This document shows, piece by piece, positions 51,743 to 60,914 of a stretch of 64,000 nt of DNA. Under the pieces are notes generated by a model that was not told the origin of the DNA, ran no database searches, and saw only the letters and a program-made list of their open reading frames with translations. The stretch comes from Bradyrhizobium canariense (GTDB lineage Bacteria > Pseudomonadota > Alphaproteobacteria > Rhizobiales > Xanthobacteraceae), in assembly GCF_018130465.1 (NCBI RefSeq), contig NZ_JAFCKJ010000009.1:243427-307426 (forward strand), in the 5' to 3' direction. Position 1 is the stretch's first letter. Every line of letters starts with the position of its first letter. The translations under genes and the position numbers were made by a program.

Positions 51743-52531
51743 GTGCCGCGACTTGCCGTCTGCTTGTTTGCCCTTCTGATAGCGGTCGCTTTGACGCCCG
51801 GCGCGACGGCCGCCGATATCAAGGTGATGATCTCGGCCGGGTTCTTCAGCGTGTACAAGGAGCTCGGTCCCGCGTTCGAGAAATCGACGGGGCATAAGCT
51901 CATCACCACGCGGGGGCCTTCAATCGGCGATTCACCGGAAGCAATCCCGACGCGACTGGCTCGTGGTGAGGAGGCCGATGTCGTGATCTTGGACGGGGTA
52001 GGTGTCGATGCTCTCGACAAGCGCGACCTCGCTCGTCCCGGCAGCAGGATGCCGCTCGCGGAATCGTTCATCGGCATGGTGGTTCGAGCAGGTCAACCCA
52101 AGCCCGACATCAGCACGATGGATACGCTGCGGAAGACATTGCTCGCGGCCAGATCCGTCGCCTATTCGGACAGTTCGAGCGGGACCTATCTGTCGACGGT
52201 CGGATTCCGCAAGCTCGGTGTTGCCGACGAGATAGCAGGCAAGACGCGCAAAGTGCCCGGTCCGCCTTCGGGCGAACCGGTGGCCGCCGTCGTCGCCCGC
52301 GGCGAGGCAGAGATCGGTTTCCAGCAGGTCTCCGAACTGATGCATGTCCCGGGCGTCGATTTCGTCGGTACGGTGCCATCGGAGGTCCAGCCGCCGACTC
52401 TCTTTGTCGGCGCGCTGCCCAAGAACTCGCAACACCCCGAGGCCGCAATCGCCCTGCTGAACTATCTTTCCTCAGCAGAGGCCGCAGCCATCATCACGAA
52501 CGCCGGATTGAAGCCGCTGCAGGCGCATTGA
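51743..52531 (+). CDS. ModA-like substrate-binding protein
   Basis: 262 residues if begun at GTG 51743, which opens a signal peptide (PRLAVCLFALLIAVALTPGATA); no in-frame ATG fits. Mature part ADIKVMISAGFFSVYKELGPAFEKSTGHKLITT matches type 2 periplasmic binding proteins of the molybdate (ModA)/sulfate type; RLARGEEADVVIL and SDSSSGTYLSTVGFRKLG follow. The oxyanion-binding residues are not clear, so the ligand may differ. No permease or ATPase adjoins. A terminator upstream separates it from the cytochrome gene. A molybdenum enzyme gene lies 0.8 kb upstream, which may be coincidence. Confidence 0.75.
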   Translation: MPRLAVCLFALLIAVALTPGATAADIKVMISAGFFSVYKELGPAFEKSTGHKLITTRGPSIGDSPEAIPTRLARGEEADVVILDGVGVDALDKRDLARPGSRMPLAESFIGMVVRAGQPKPDISTMDTLRKTLLAARSVAYSDSSSGTYLSTVGFRKLGVADEIAGKTRKVPGPPSGEPVAAVVARGEAEIGFQQVSELMHVPGVDFVGTVPSEVQPPTLFVGALPKNSQHPEAAIALLNYLSSAEAAAIITNAGLKPLQAH

Positions 52532-52693
52532 AGGTTCGACCGGCCCACACGTTTGCGTGTTCGGGGCTGAGAACAGATTCCGCGCCGATTGACGAGAGTT
52601 GTCGGAACCGGCGTGCCCGATTCTGATTGCTTCACCATCGCGAGAGCTGCAACGCGCGGCGAGCACCTAGACCTCAGAACAGCGAGACAAGCC

Positions 52694-53989
52694 ATGGTAA
52701 AACCGTTCCCGTCGAAGACGCACATCGGCAACCATATGCTGCATCCCGAAACGCTGATGCTGACCTATGGCTACGATCCGCAATTGTCGGAAGGCGCCGT
52801 CAAGCCGCCGGTGTTCCTGACCTCGACCTTTGTGTTCAAGACGGCCGAGGACGGCCAGGACTTCTTCGACTTCGTCTCCGGCCGGCGCGAGCCGCCGGAA
52901 GGGATGGGTGCGGGCCTGGTCTATTCGCGCTTCAATCATCCCAACAGCGAAATCGTCGAGGACAGGCTCGCGATCTACGAGCGCACCGAGAGCTGTGCGC
53001 TGTTCTCATCCGGCATGGCGGCCATCGCAACCACGATCCTGGCCTTCGTCCGCCCAGGCGATGTCATTCTGCACTCCCAGCCGCTCTATGGCGGGACGGA
53101 AACCCTGCTGACGAACACGCTTGCGCGTCTGTCGATCGGCGCCGTCGGCTTCGCCGATGGCGTTGACGAAGCTGTGGTCAACGAGGCCGCGGAGGAGGCC
53201 ATGCGCAAGGGCCGGGTCTCGATGATCCTGATCGAAACCCCGGCGAACCCGACCAACGGGCTCGTCGACGTCGCGATGATGCGCCGTGTCGCCGACGCCA
53301 TCGGAAAGAGGCAAGGGCACGTTCCGATCATCGCCTGCGACAATACGCTGCTCGGACCGGTGTTTCAGCGGCCGATCGAGCATGGCGCGGATATTTCCTT
53401 GTACTCGCTCACGAAATATGTCGGCGGTCATTCAGATCTGATCGCGGGCGCCGCGCTCGGCTCGAAGGCGGTGGTGAAAGGCATCAAGGCGCTCCGGGGC
53501 GCCATCGGCACCCAGCTCGATCCGCATTCCTGCTGGATGATCAACCGGTCGCTCGAGACGCTGAGCCTGCGCATGGAAAAGGCCGATGCGAATGCGCGCC
53601 TCGTGGCGGATTATTTGCGCGATCATCCCAGGGTGGCCAAGGTGCACTATCTCGGCCATCACGAGGCGGCGTCGCCGGCCGGGCTTGTGTTCGCGCGGCA
53701 ATGCACAGGGGCGGGATCCACGTTCTCGTTCGACATCGTCGGCGGCAAGGCGGCGGCCATGAAGTTCCTCAACGCGCTGCAGATTCTCAAGCTGGCTGTG
53801 AGCCTTGGTGGAACGGAGTCGCTTGCGAGCCTGCCGGCAACCATGACCCATTCCGGCGTTCCCGCCGACATCCGCCGGAAAATCGGCGTGCTCGATTCCA
53901 CGATCCGGCTGTCGATCGGCATCGAACACCCGTCGGACCTGCTCGCCGACCTCGCGCAGGCGCTGAACGCTGCCGAACCTGAGGTGTGA
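52694..53989 (+). CDS. Cys/Met metabolism PLP enzyme, cystathionine gamma-synthase family
   Basis: 431 residues from ATG 52694. Fold-type I PLP enzyme: [46 protein letters not shown], and the Lys in [18 protein letters not shown]. Then [17 protein letters not shown], which is highly conserved. The family includes cystathionine gamma-synthase, O-acetylhomoserine sulfhydrylase and methionine gamma-lyase; sequence alone does not separate them. It fits the sulfur-amino-acid theme of metK and ahcY elsewhere in the window but is a separate unit, closed by the terminator at 54017. Confidence 0.88.
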   Translation: MVKPFPSKTHIGNHMLHPETLMLTYGYDPQLSEGAVKPPVFLTSTFVFKTAEDGQDFFDFVSGRREPPEGMGAGLVYSRFNHPNSEIVEDRLAIYERTESCALFSSGMAAIATTILAFVRPGDVILHSQPLYGGTETLLTNTLARLSIGAVGFADGVDEAVVNEAAEEAMRKGRVSMILIETPANPTNGLVDVAMMRRVADAIGKRQGHVPIIACDNTLLGPVFQRPIEHGADISLYSLTKYVGGHSDLIAGAALGSKAVVKGIKALRGAIGTQLDPHSCWMINRSLETLSLRMEKADANARLVADYLRDHPRVAKVHYLGHHEAASPAGLVFARQCTGAGSTFSFDIVGGKAAAMKFLNALQILKLAVSLGGTESLASLPATMTHSGVPADIRRKIGVLDSTIRLSIGIEHPSDLLADLAQALNAAEPEV

Positions 53990-54016
53990 CGCCTGCGCCG
54001 GCGCTACGGGGAATCG

Positions 54017-54048
54017 AAAAGGGCGGCTGCGATAGCAGCCGCCCTTTT
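54017..54048. terminator. Bidirectional terminator between convergent genes
   Basis: Perfect 14-bp stem AAAAGGGCGGCTGC / GCAGCCGCCCTTTT with loop GATA. Lies between the PLP enzyme and the convergent CHRD gene; A and T ends serve both strands. Confidence 0.92.
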
Positions 54049-54065
54049 GCTGGTCTGTGCGAAGT

Positions 54066-54482
54066 TTACTTCGTCACCTGACCGCGGATCTCGCCGCCGG
54101 GATTGGCCGCAGTGTGGATGTTGACGTAGAGCTTGCCGGCGAGCAGATCGGCGGCCTGCGCATCGGTCAATGTCGCCGAGCCCTCGGCCGGGCTGGACGT
54201 GGCATTCGGAATCGCGACCGCGACGCCGGCGTTCTTGCCGGCCTCGGCGGGCCCGTGGAAATGCGCGGCGGTGGCAGGGCCGGACAGGCCGGAATAGGTG
54301 AGCTTCCAGGACAGCTTCTTGCTGGCGGCGTCGTAATCCAGATCGGCGGTTCCGGTGCCGCTGCTGGTCGTTGCGGGTACCTCGGACTTGGCGTCGAGCG
54401 TCGCTTTCAGCTTTTCCGCGCTGGCTGAACCCGCAAACGCAACGGCGCCAAGCAATGACATGGCGATGACGGTCTTGTTCAT
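54066..54482 (-). CDS. CHRD-domain protein, secreted
   Basis: 138 residues from ATG 54482. Signal peptide MNKTVIAMSLLGAVAFAGSASA, then one CHRD (chordin-like) domain: LKATLDAKSEVP, YDAASKKLSWKLTYSGLSGPATAAHFHGPA and a C-terminal LYVNIHTAANPGGEIRGQV, the classic CHRD ending. Periplasmic or secreted beta-sandwich of unknown role. Stands as a single gene, with its promoter facing the cytochrome gene at 54638. Confidence 0.9.
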   Translation of the reverse strand: MNKTVIAMSLLGAVAFAGSASAEKLKATLDAKSEVPATTSSGTGTADLDYDAASKKLSWKLTYSGLSGPATAAHFHGPAEAGKNAGVAVAIPNATSSPAEGSATLTDAQAADLLAGKLYVNIHTAANPGGEIRGQVTK

Positions 54483-54637
54483 GACGTTTCTCCCTGCTGA
54501 ACCCGTTTGGGCTGCCAAACTTCCAACAGCCGGCATTTCAGTTTATTCCCGTTTCAGGCCGCGGTGGGCTAAATTCTTCGTGGCTGGAGCGGCGAGGACA
54601 TCGGTCATATGGTTCACCGCGACGACGAAAGGACCGC

Positions 54638-55567
54638 ATGTTGCGACGAACAATCTCCGTGGCGCTGCTCGCCGCACTCGCCGCAGCCGGTGTCTATTGG
54701 TGGCTCAGCGCGCCGGTGGTGGCGGCCGCCGGCACCGCGCCTGCCCGCGTCCCCGATCTTGCCAATGGCCAGGTGATGTTCAACGCCGGCGGCTGCGCCT
54801 CATGCCATGCCGTCCCCGACCAGCCTGACCGTACCAGGCTTGGCGGAGGCGTCGCGATCAAGTCGCCGTTCGGAACGTTCTACGCGCCGAACATCTCCTC
54901 CGACCCGACCTACGGCATCGGCAAATGGAGCGACGCCGAATTCGTCAACGCGGTGATGCACGGGGTCTCGCCCGACGGACGGCATTATTTTCCGGCCTTT
55001 CCCTATACGTCCTATCAGCACGCCAGGCGCGAGGATGTGCTCGATCTCTTTGCGTACCTGAAAACGCTGCCGGCCGTTGCAGGCAGGGTGCGCGACCATG
55101 ACGTGCGCTTTCCCTTCGACATCCGGCGCAACGTCGGCATCTGGAAATTCCTGTTCATGGACGGCAAGCCCTTCGTCGCCGACAGCGCGAAGTCGTCGCA
55201 GTGGAATCGCGGCGCCTATCTCGTCAACAGCTTTGGCCATTGCGCCGAGTGCCACAGCCCGCGCAACGCGCTTGGCGGCATCATCGCCGGACAACGCTTC
55301 GCCGGCGGGCCCAATCCGGAAGGCGAGGGATGGGTCCCCAACATCACCCAGAAGCGCCTTGGCGAGTGGAGCGCGAAGGATATTGCCTATTTCCTGAAGA
55401 CCGGCGAATTGCCCGACGGCGACAGTGTCGGCGGCGCGATGACGCGGGTGATCAAGAACACCTCGCAATTGTCGGACGACGATCTCTCGGCGATGGCGGA
55501 CTATCTCAAATCGCTGCCGCCGGTGGACGGTCCGCCGCGCCCCAAGCGCAAGGAGGGCGGCGCCTGA
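54638..55567 (+). CDS. Diheme cytochrome c, membrane-anchored
   Basis: 309 residues. An N-terminal hydrophobic segment (SVALLAALAAAGVYWWLSAPVVA) may be a signal peptide or anchor. Two class I haem sites: CASCH near residue 53 and CAECH near residue 205, each with downstream Met candidates. Architecture matches the cytochrome subunits of membrane-bound alcohol/aldehyde dehydrogenases. The nearest candidate partner is the unaccompanied molybdenum hydroxylase subunit at 48602, 3.7 kb upstream, but no direct operon link exists. Confidence 0.9.
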   Translation: MLRRTISVALLAALAAAGVYWWLSAPVVAAAGTAPARVPDLANGQVMFNAGGCASCHAVPDQPDRTRLGGGVAIKSPFGTFYAPNISSDPTYGIGKWSDAEFVNAVMHGVSPDGRHYFPAFPYTSYQHARREDVLDLFAYLKTLPAVAGRVRDHDVRFPFDIRRNVGIWKFLFMDGKPFVADSAKSSQWNRGAYLVNSFGHCAECHSPRNALGGIIAGQRFAGGPNPEGEGWVPNITQKRLGEWSAKDIAYFLKTGELPDGDSVGGAMTRVIKNTSQLSDDDLSAMADYLKSLPPVDGPPRPKRKEGGA

Positions 55568-55744
55568 AGCCGGCCCTTTCCAATTGACACGCTGGAACTG
55601 CGCCCGCATCCTTGTTGCCGGTTGGGAATTGGAAGTGCGTCACAATGGGGTGTCGAGTTTTTGCGCGGCTGGGGCTGATCGTTTCGACTTGTGATTTTGC
55701 AGGTGCAGACGAAGCGGGCCTCGCGGTTCAACCGTTCGGTTGAG

Positions 55745-57328
55745 ATGGCGCCAAAACTCCCGACCGCGCTGAACCCGCGTTATCTCACGCTTTTCAGGGC
55801 CGCCCTCGGCCAGGGGCAGACAGCCGTCGACGCCTACCAGGCCTGGCGCGCTTCCGAGCCGCTCGACGCGGCGGACGAGGTCGTCTACCGCACCATGCCG
55901 CTGCTGGTCGCCACCGCCGACAGGGCCGGGATCGCCGACGCCGACACCAAACGCATGCGCGGCGTGGTCAAGCACGTCTGGCTGTCCAACGCGACGCGGG
56001 TCCGTGATGTCGTCGAGGCCTGCGCCGCGCTGAAGGCCGCAGGCATCGCCGCGCTGCTGATCAAGGGTGGCGCGCTGTTTGCGCGCGATGCGAGCTACAT
56101 GGCGAAGCGCATGACGGGAGATTACGATCTCCTGGTCCGACGCCACGAGGCGCCGCGCGCGATCGAGGTACTGAGGCAGGCCTCGTTCCGCAGTCACGGC
56201 ATGCGGGTGGAGCTGTTCTCGGAGTCCGATTTCGACCGCGACATCCACGCGGTCGCGATGTCGCGGGCCGGCCTCAGCCGGGCCATCGACCTGCACTGGC
56301 GCGCGCTGTTCTGGCTCGACGACGAGAGCTTTACCGAGGAGCTGTTTCGCACCGCCGAGACGGCGACGCTGCTGACCCACGAGGTGCTGATCCCCGGCCT
56401 AGCCGAGCATCTGGCGATCGCGGCGATGCGGCCGGAGCCTGCGGACCAGAAGGAGATGGTATTCCGCGCGCTCGAGGTCGTGCATGTCCTGGAAAGCGCC
56501 GGCACTGGTGTCGATTGGGATCGCTTTCGCGCGCTCGTGACGCGATATGGCGGCAGCCTGTTCGCCGCGCAACTGCTCGATGTCGTCGCGCGGGAGATGC
56601 CGGCGCTCGTGCCGGATGGTCTGGTGGAGCGATTGTGGAGCTACGGTCCGCCGGGAAAATCCGTCGAGATCGCCGTCCGCGCGGTGCCGTGGGGACAGCG
56701 CACGCAATGGCAGCAGTTTTGGCTCGCCTTTTTCACGTCGCTGCGCGCGCAGTTCGAGGCGCCATTCCGCTTGCTGGATTGGTCAAAACTCCCCGGCGCC
56801 GCCATGGCCGCATTCGATGCCGGTGCCGTGCACTTTCCTTGGTTTCGGGAAACGATCCTGAAACGGGTCTGGCGGCAGGCCGCCTACGCGACGCATCCGC
56901 TGCGAGGACAGGACGTCTGGTTCGGGCAGGGCTTTTCCATTCCGGAGGACGAGGGGCGGTGGACCGATCATCAGTTCGCGGTCCTCGAAATTCCGATTGC
57001 CGGACAGTCGCACGCCGCCGTCGAGCTCGCGGTGATACCGTTCCTGCCGCCGGGTACGGAGAGTTTTCACTTCGCGGCCTTTGCTGGCACGGGCGAGGTG
57101 CTGCAGTTCGCGGCCGGGCGTATCGATCCGATGCCTTTCAAGGTCGCTCTGAACGCGAAGATCGTCGGCACGGACAAGCGCAAGATCGTCGTCGCGCTGC
57201 GGATGCGCGATCCCGGGCGTCCGATGGATATCGGCCACTCGATCGACCACCGCCTGCTCGGCCTGTTCGTGAAGTCGGTGTCGGTCAACGGGGTGCCGGT
57301 GTTCACTCCGGCGGCCGCTGCGCCTTGA
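55745..57328 (+). CDS. Nucleotidyltransferase-family protein (PF14907-like)
   Basis: About 527 residues from ATG 55745; GTG 55691 would add 18. The N-terminal part carries ALLIKGGALFARDASYMAKRMTGDYDLLV near residues 105-140, with GG and the Asp-x-Asp pair (DYDLLV) of the minimal nucleotidyltransferase fold. Then a helical region, and a C-terminal beta-rich domain (VLEIPIAGQSHAAVELAVIPF; LNAKIVGTDKRKIVVAL) of unknown type. Family members are found beside PqqD/HPr-kinase-like genes, as here, and in lasso-peptide clusters. Substrate unknown. Its 3' end overlaps the convergent GT2 gene by 26 bp. Confidence 0.8.
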   Translation: MAPKLPTALNPRYLTLFRAALGQGQTAVDAYQAWRASEPLDAADEVVYRTMPLLVATADRAGIADADTKRMRGVVKHVWLSNATRVRDVVEACAALKAAGIAALLIKGGALFARDASYMAKRMTGDYDLLVRRHEAPRAIEVLRQASFRSHGMRVELFSESDFDRDIHAVAMSRAGLSRAIDLHWRALFWLDDESFTEELFRTAETATLLTHEVLIPGLAEHLAIAAMRPEPADQKEMVFRALEVVHVLESAGTGVDWDRFRALVTRYGGSLFAAQLLDVVAREMPALVPDGLVERLWSYGPPGKSVEIAVRAVPWGQRTQWQQFWLAFFTSLRAQFEAPFRLLDWSKLPGAAMAAFDAGAVHFPWFRETILKRVWRQAAYATHPLRGQDVWFGQGFSIPEDEGRWTDHQFAVLEIPIAGQSHAAVELAVIPFLPPGTESFHFAAFAGTGEVLQFAAGRIDPMPFKVALNAKIVGTDKRKIVVALRMRDPGRPMDIGHSIDHRLLGLFVKSVSVNGVPVFTPAAAAP

Positions 57329-57983
57329 TGGCCTTGCGCAGCGCCATCAGCGTCTGAAGGTTTTGGGCGTCCGTGTTGATGCGGCCGCCGTTGCCGAGAT
57401 GAAGCCGGCGCCGGACGACGACGTCATCGACATGCGCGATCTTCAATCCGCTCTGCTTGGCGCGGCCGAGCCATGCGATGAAGAAGGTCGCAGGCAGCGT
57501 CTCGTCGAACGGATCGATCCGGTCCAGCGCTGCACGCCGGATCAGCATGCATTGCTTGAGCTCACCCGGCATGATCTCGACGGCGGGCTTGAGACGCGCG
57601 CGCTGCGCCTCCGGTACGTCGAGGCTGACGAATTGCTGCACCTTGCCGAACGCGGCGTCGAATTTGCCGTCACGATCGAGGAGCGCCAGCTGCATCTCGA
57701 GCTTGCGCGGAGTCCAGAGGTCGTCTGCATCGCAGAAGCCGATCAGCCCGCCGCGCGCCATCGCAAGGCCCTTGTTCACGGCGACGGCCTGGCCGCTGTT
57801 GGTCTGTGTGAACGCGACGATCCGATCACTGAACCGGTCGAGGGCGGCGCGCGTGCCGTCGCTCGATCCGTCGTCGATGACGATGACCTCATCGGGCGGG
57901 ATCGTCTGGCCGAGCACGCTCTCGATCGCCTCGGCGATGTAGGCCTCGGAGTTGTAGGCGGCGATGACCACGGAGACGCGCAT
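57303..57983 (-). CDS. Glycosyltransferase family 2
   Basis: 226 residues. GT-A fold inverting transferase: MRVSVVIAAYNSEAYIAEAIESVL, VIVIDDGSSDGTRAAL, and the metal-binding GFCDADDLWTPRKL near residue 95. It is short, with no membrane helix, so cytoplasmic. It starts 6 bp after the HPr-kinase-like stop, clearly the same operon. Acceptor unknown; it might glycosylate a peptide, lipid or sugar in the pathway served by the PqqD/kinase genes. Confidence 0.9.
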   Translation of the reverse strand: MRVSVVIAAYNSEAYIAEAIESVLGQTIPPDEVIVIDDGSSDGTRAALDRFSDRIVAFTQTNSGQAVAVNKGLAMARGGLIGFCDADDLWTPRKLEMQLALLDRDGKFDAAFGKVQQFVSLDVPEAQRARLKPAVEIMPGELKQCMLIRRAALDRIDPFDETLPATFFIAWLGRAKQSGLKIAHVDDVVVRRRLHLGNGGRINTDAQNLQTLMALRKAIKAQRPPE

Positions 57984-57989
57984 GCGGCC

Positions 57990-58982
57990 TCAGAGCCGTT
58001 CCAGTTGGCGGGCAAAGGCGGCGGGAATGTCCATCGGCACGGTGCCGGTATCGGCGAAGAACACCGGCGCAAGCCCCGCGATCCGCGCCACTTTGGCGGC
58101 GATCTCGTTCGGCCATCCCGGCAATTCGTAGGCCGTGGTCGGCAGCAGCGCGCGAAACGCGTCCGACTGCCGCGCCGGGGTGAATTCGGGCGTTACAGCG
58201 CCGCGCCGGCGCGGGATGAAAGTCGCGCGCAGCCGGCCGCCGCCGATCCGGTCGCCGAGATTGGCGAGGCTCAGCTCGTGGCGCGGTTCGCCGTTGAAAT
58301 CCGAGACCGGCGTGGTTTCGCCGATGAAGCTCTGAAACGTCTCGACCAGGGCAGGGCGCAGCCGCGCCGAGCAGAACAGCGGCTCGATCCCGCCGGTCTC
58401 GCTGTTCACAGCGACGAAGTCGTCACCCGCATAGCGCCAGCCGGCTTTGGCGCAGGCCAGCGCCGCGGTGGTCTTGCCGCTGTGCCCTTCGCCGGCCAAC
58501 AGCGTGAAGCCTGCGTCGCTTCCCACAGCCGCGCCATGGACCGCGCACCAGGGCGTGTCGTGCATCATGGCGTGGATCAGCGAGATCGCCGGCCGGCTGC
58601 GAATCCAGGGCGGCGCCTCGCCCTTCGGCAGCCAGGCGATGCCGCGCTTTGCCGTGAGATCGACCGCGAACAGCACGGGGATGACGGCCGGCTGCCACAC
58701 CGAATAGATGCCGTCCTCGATCAGCAGGCGCGGGCGCTCGGAGGCCTCCGGCACCAGGGCCGAGAGGTCATGGTGGTCCGCCGTGACGAAGCGCAGGTCG
58801 AGATCGACGCGATCAGGCGTGCTCCGGATGTACGCCGGCAGGAACGTGCCGGCCAGATCCTGTGAGGCAAAGCCGAGACGCAGGAAGAACGGGCCGCAGC
58901 GGACATGCGCCTCGATCGGCTCCGATAGGGCCCTGGCGAAGACCGCCGCGATCTCCTGCCGGATGAGATCGCTAGCTTTCAT
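57990..58982 (-). CDS. HPr kinase-related protein (HprK-like)
   Basis: 330 residues from ATG 58982, overlapping the PqqD-like gene by 11 bp. P-loop FTLLAGEGHSGKTTAALACAKAGWRYAGDDFVAV near residue 165 has Walker A (GxxxxGKT) and the downstream DD pair typical of the HPr kinase fold. HGAAV precedes it, as in HprK_rel proteins. No HPr or PTS gene is nearby, so the target is probably not HPr. Related kinases phosphorylate lasso-peptide precursors, and others (HprK-related A/B) accompany PqqD proteins in polysaccharide/exosortase contexts. The C-terminal third is unlike HprK. Confidence 0.82.
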   Translation of the reverse strand: MKASDLIRQEIAAVFARALSEPIEAHVRCGPFFLRLGFASQDLAGTFLPAYIRSTPDRVDLDLRFVTADHHDLSALVPEASERPRLLIEDGIYSVWQPAVIPVLFAVDLTAKRGIAWLPKGEAPPWIRSRPAISLIHAMMHDTPWCAVHGAAVGSDAGFTLLAGEGHSGKTTAALACAKAGWRYAGDDFVAVNSETGGIEPLFCSARLRPALVETFQSFIGETTPVSDFNGEPRHELSLANLGDRIGGGRLRATFIPRRRGAVTPEFTPARQSDAFRALLPTTAYELPGWPNEIAAKVARIAGLAPVFFADTGTVPMDIPAAFARQLERL

Positions 58983-59406
58983 GAGACTCGCGCAGCGGCC
59001 AGCCTTCATCGCCGGCATCGTGCACGGGATCCATCAGCAAGAGCTCCCGCAGATTGTCGAAGCGCTGGAATTCGGGGGCGGCGAATGCGCCCGACAGCAC
59101 CGGCGCCCATGTCTCAATCGAAGTCTCGACGCCCGCATCGGCGGCGCCTTCAGCGATGAGGCCCTCGGCCAGCATGCTGTCGACGAAGGCTTGCACCTGC
59201 GGCGTGATGGAGGCGGCATCGCCGCCGGTCGCAGCAGCCAAAGCGCTCGCGATCTCCTCAACCGTTCGGTTGGCCTTGAGGCCGAGCCAGACTTGCGCGG
59301 CGCTGCCGTCGAGGTTGTAGTAGACGCCGTTCTGATAGTTGGCCAACACCACTTCACTATCGAATTGCTGGCTGATCAGCAGCGGCACCGTGGTGGTGAG
59401 GGCCAT
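58972..59406 (-). CDS. PqqD-family / RRE-fold protein
   Basis: 144 residues. The first 95 or so fit the PqqD winged-helix fold (RiPP recognition element): LANYQNGVYYNLDGSAAQVWLGLKANRTVEEIASALA, then QVQAFVDSMLAEGLI. PqqD-like domains bind leader peptides and deliver them to modifying enzymes. An acidic C-terminal tail of about 45 residues (WAPVLSGAFAAPEFQRFDNLRELLLMDPVHD) is extra. First gene of the minus-strand operon with the HprK-like and GT2 genes. No precursor peptide is obvious. Confidence 0.85.
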   Translation of the reverse strand: MALTTTVPLLISQQFDSEVVLANYQNGVYYNLDGSAAQVWLGLKANRTVEEIASALAAATGGDAASITPQVQAFVDSMLAEGLIAEGAADAGVETSIETWAPVLSGAFAAPEFQRFDNLRELLLMDPVHDAGDEGWPLRESHES

Positions 59407-59512
59407 GACTTGCTCGGTACTAACTTCAATTCCAAGAACTTCAATTCAAGGCGCGGACGCTAGCACAGGCGCCCGGTCGCGCAATCGCGCGGCTTGCGCC
59501 AATTTCGGGCAG

Positions 59513-59758
59513 CTAGGTCGCGCCAAACGCCTTGAAGGTGATGATGGTCAGAGTGTCCTGGATGCCCGGCAGCACCTGCACCTTCTCGTTGATGAAATGG
59601 CCGATGTCGGTGTCGTTGTCGACGTAGAACTTCACCAGCAAATCGTAATGGCCGGCCGTGGAGTAGATCTCGGAGGCGATCTCGGCTTCGGCGAGCGCAT
59701 TGGCGACCGTATAGGATTGGCCGAGCTTGCATTTGATCTGGACGAAAAAAGGAACCAT
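59513..59758 (-). CDS. Stand-alone Lrp/AsnC ligand-binding (RAM) domain protein
   Basis: 81 residues from ATG 59758, with GGAG upstream; GTG 59767 would add three. An alpha-beta RAM domain (VPFFVQIKCKLGQSYTVANALAEAEIASEIYSTAGHYDLLVKFYV) without any DNA-binding domain. Such SraA-type proteins form oligomers and bind amino acids, or modulate full-length Lrp. Monocistronic; divergent from thiD. Confidence 0.9.
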   Translation of the reverse strand: MVPFFVQIKCKLGQSYTVANALAEAEIASEIYSTAGHYDLLVKFYVDNDTDIGHFINEKVQVLPGIQDTLTIITFKAFGAT

Positions 59759-59810
59759 TGCAGTCACTCCGAAGGCATATCTGACCGGCTAATAGGCCAA
59801 AACCGGCCGG

Positions 59811-59846
59811 ATTTGGCAAGCGAACTTGATTTGGCAAGCGAACTTG
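59811..59846. repeat. Perfect tandem duplication of an 18-bp unit
   Basis: ATTTGGCAAGCGAACTTG occurs twice in direct succession (59811-59828, 59829-59846) in the gap between the RAM-domain gene and thiD. Identity of the copies suggests a recent slippage event; copy number may vary between strains. Confidence 0.9.
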
Positions 59847-59906
59847 CGGGGTGCCGGGGTGCGCGCTAGGACGGGCCATGGTCCCCAGGAAGTGGAAAAT
59901 AGCCCC

Positions 59907-60707
59907 ATGACGACCCCCGTGGCGCTCACCATCGCCGGCTCCGATTCGAGCGGCGGCGCCGGCATCCAGGCCGACCTGAAGACCTTTGCCGCGCTCGGCG
60001 TTTTTGGCGCTTCCGCCATCACGGCGCTGACGGCGCAGAACACGCGCGGCGTCACCGGCATTCACGCGGTGCCCGCCGAATTCGTCACCGCGCAGATCGA
60101 CGCGGTGTTTTCCGATCTCGATGTCGGCGCGGTCAAGATCGGCATGGTGGCGCAAGCCGCCAGCATCGACGCGATCGCGGCCGCGCTGTCGCGCTGGGCG
60201 CCTCGGCATATCGTGCTCGATCCCGTGATGGTGGCGACATCGGGTGATCGCTTGCTCGCGTCCGAAGCCGTCGACGCCCTGCGCATCAAACTGATGCCGC
60301 TGGCCTCGGTGATCACACCCAATCTGCCCGAGGCCGCGGCTCTGCTCGGCGAACCGGTCGCGGCCAGCGAGGCCGAGATCGAGAGCCAGGGGCGCCGACT
60401 GCTGGCACTCGGCTGCCGGGCGGTCCTGATCAAGGGCGGGCACGGCGAGGGCGCCGAGAGCATCGACTATCTCGTCGATGCCAAGACCACGATCGCGCTC
60501 GCCGCGCCGCGCGTTGCCACTCGCAACACCCATGGCACCGGCTGCTCGCTGTCCTCGGCGGTTGCCGCGGGGATGGCCAGGGGCGAGGATCTCGAGCGCG
60601 CCGTGCGCAACGCCAAGACCTGGATCAGCGCGGCGATCGCGGCCGCCGACCGCTTCAGCGTCGGCCACGGCCACGGCCCGATCCATCATTTCCACAAGTT
60701 TTACTGA
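59907..60707 (+). CDS. thiD: Hydroxymethylpyrimidine/phosphomethylpyrimidine kinase
   Basis: 266 residues from ATG 59907 ([31 protein letters not shown], the canonical ThiD start). Ribokinase-fold enzyme phosphorylating HMP and HMP-P for thiamine synthesis. Other marks: [23 protein letters not shown], and the catalytic anion-hole motif [12 protein letters not shown] near residue 212. A frame extension to 59826 runs through the tandem repeat and is unlikely. No other thi gene is in the window and no TPP riboswitch is evident. Confidence 0.95.
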   Translation: MTTPVALTIAGSDSSGGAGIQADLKTFAALGVFGASAITALTAQNTRGVTGIHAVPAEFVTAQIDAVFSDLDVGAVKIGMVAQAASIDAIAAALSRWAPRHIVLDPVMVATSGDRLLASEAVDALRIKLMPLASVITPNLPEAAALLGEPVAASEAEIESQGRRLLALGCRAVLIKGGHGEGAESIDYLVDAKTTIALAAPRVATRNTHGTGCSLSSAVAAGMARGEDLERAVRNAKTWISAAIAAADRFSVGHGHGPIHHFHKFY

Positions 60708-60914
60708 CGCCGGCCGCGAGCGCGTCGCCGTTAACCCATTCAGCCATGCAGTTCCGGGTTCTTGCGGACAGCCATTGCAACGTCATGTCGCCTGATTGTC
60801 GCATGCGACTGATATTCGCGGGGAGAGCGAGGCGAGGTTTGATTCGTATCTGAGGGTGCCTCAAAGGTTCAATCGGTCATCCCCCTGTCACGGGACATTG
60901 TTACAGGCTGTCGC

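Noticed and set aside
55745-59406. Lasso-peptide biosynthetic cluster
   Set aside because: PqqD-like, kinase-like and nucleotidyltransferase genes are shared with lasso clusters, but the essential asparagine-synthetase-like cyclase, transglutaminase-like protease and precursor are not present in the window.
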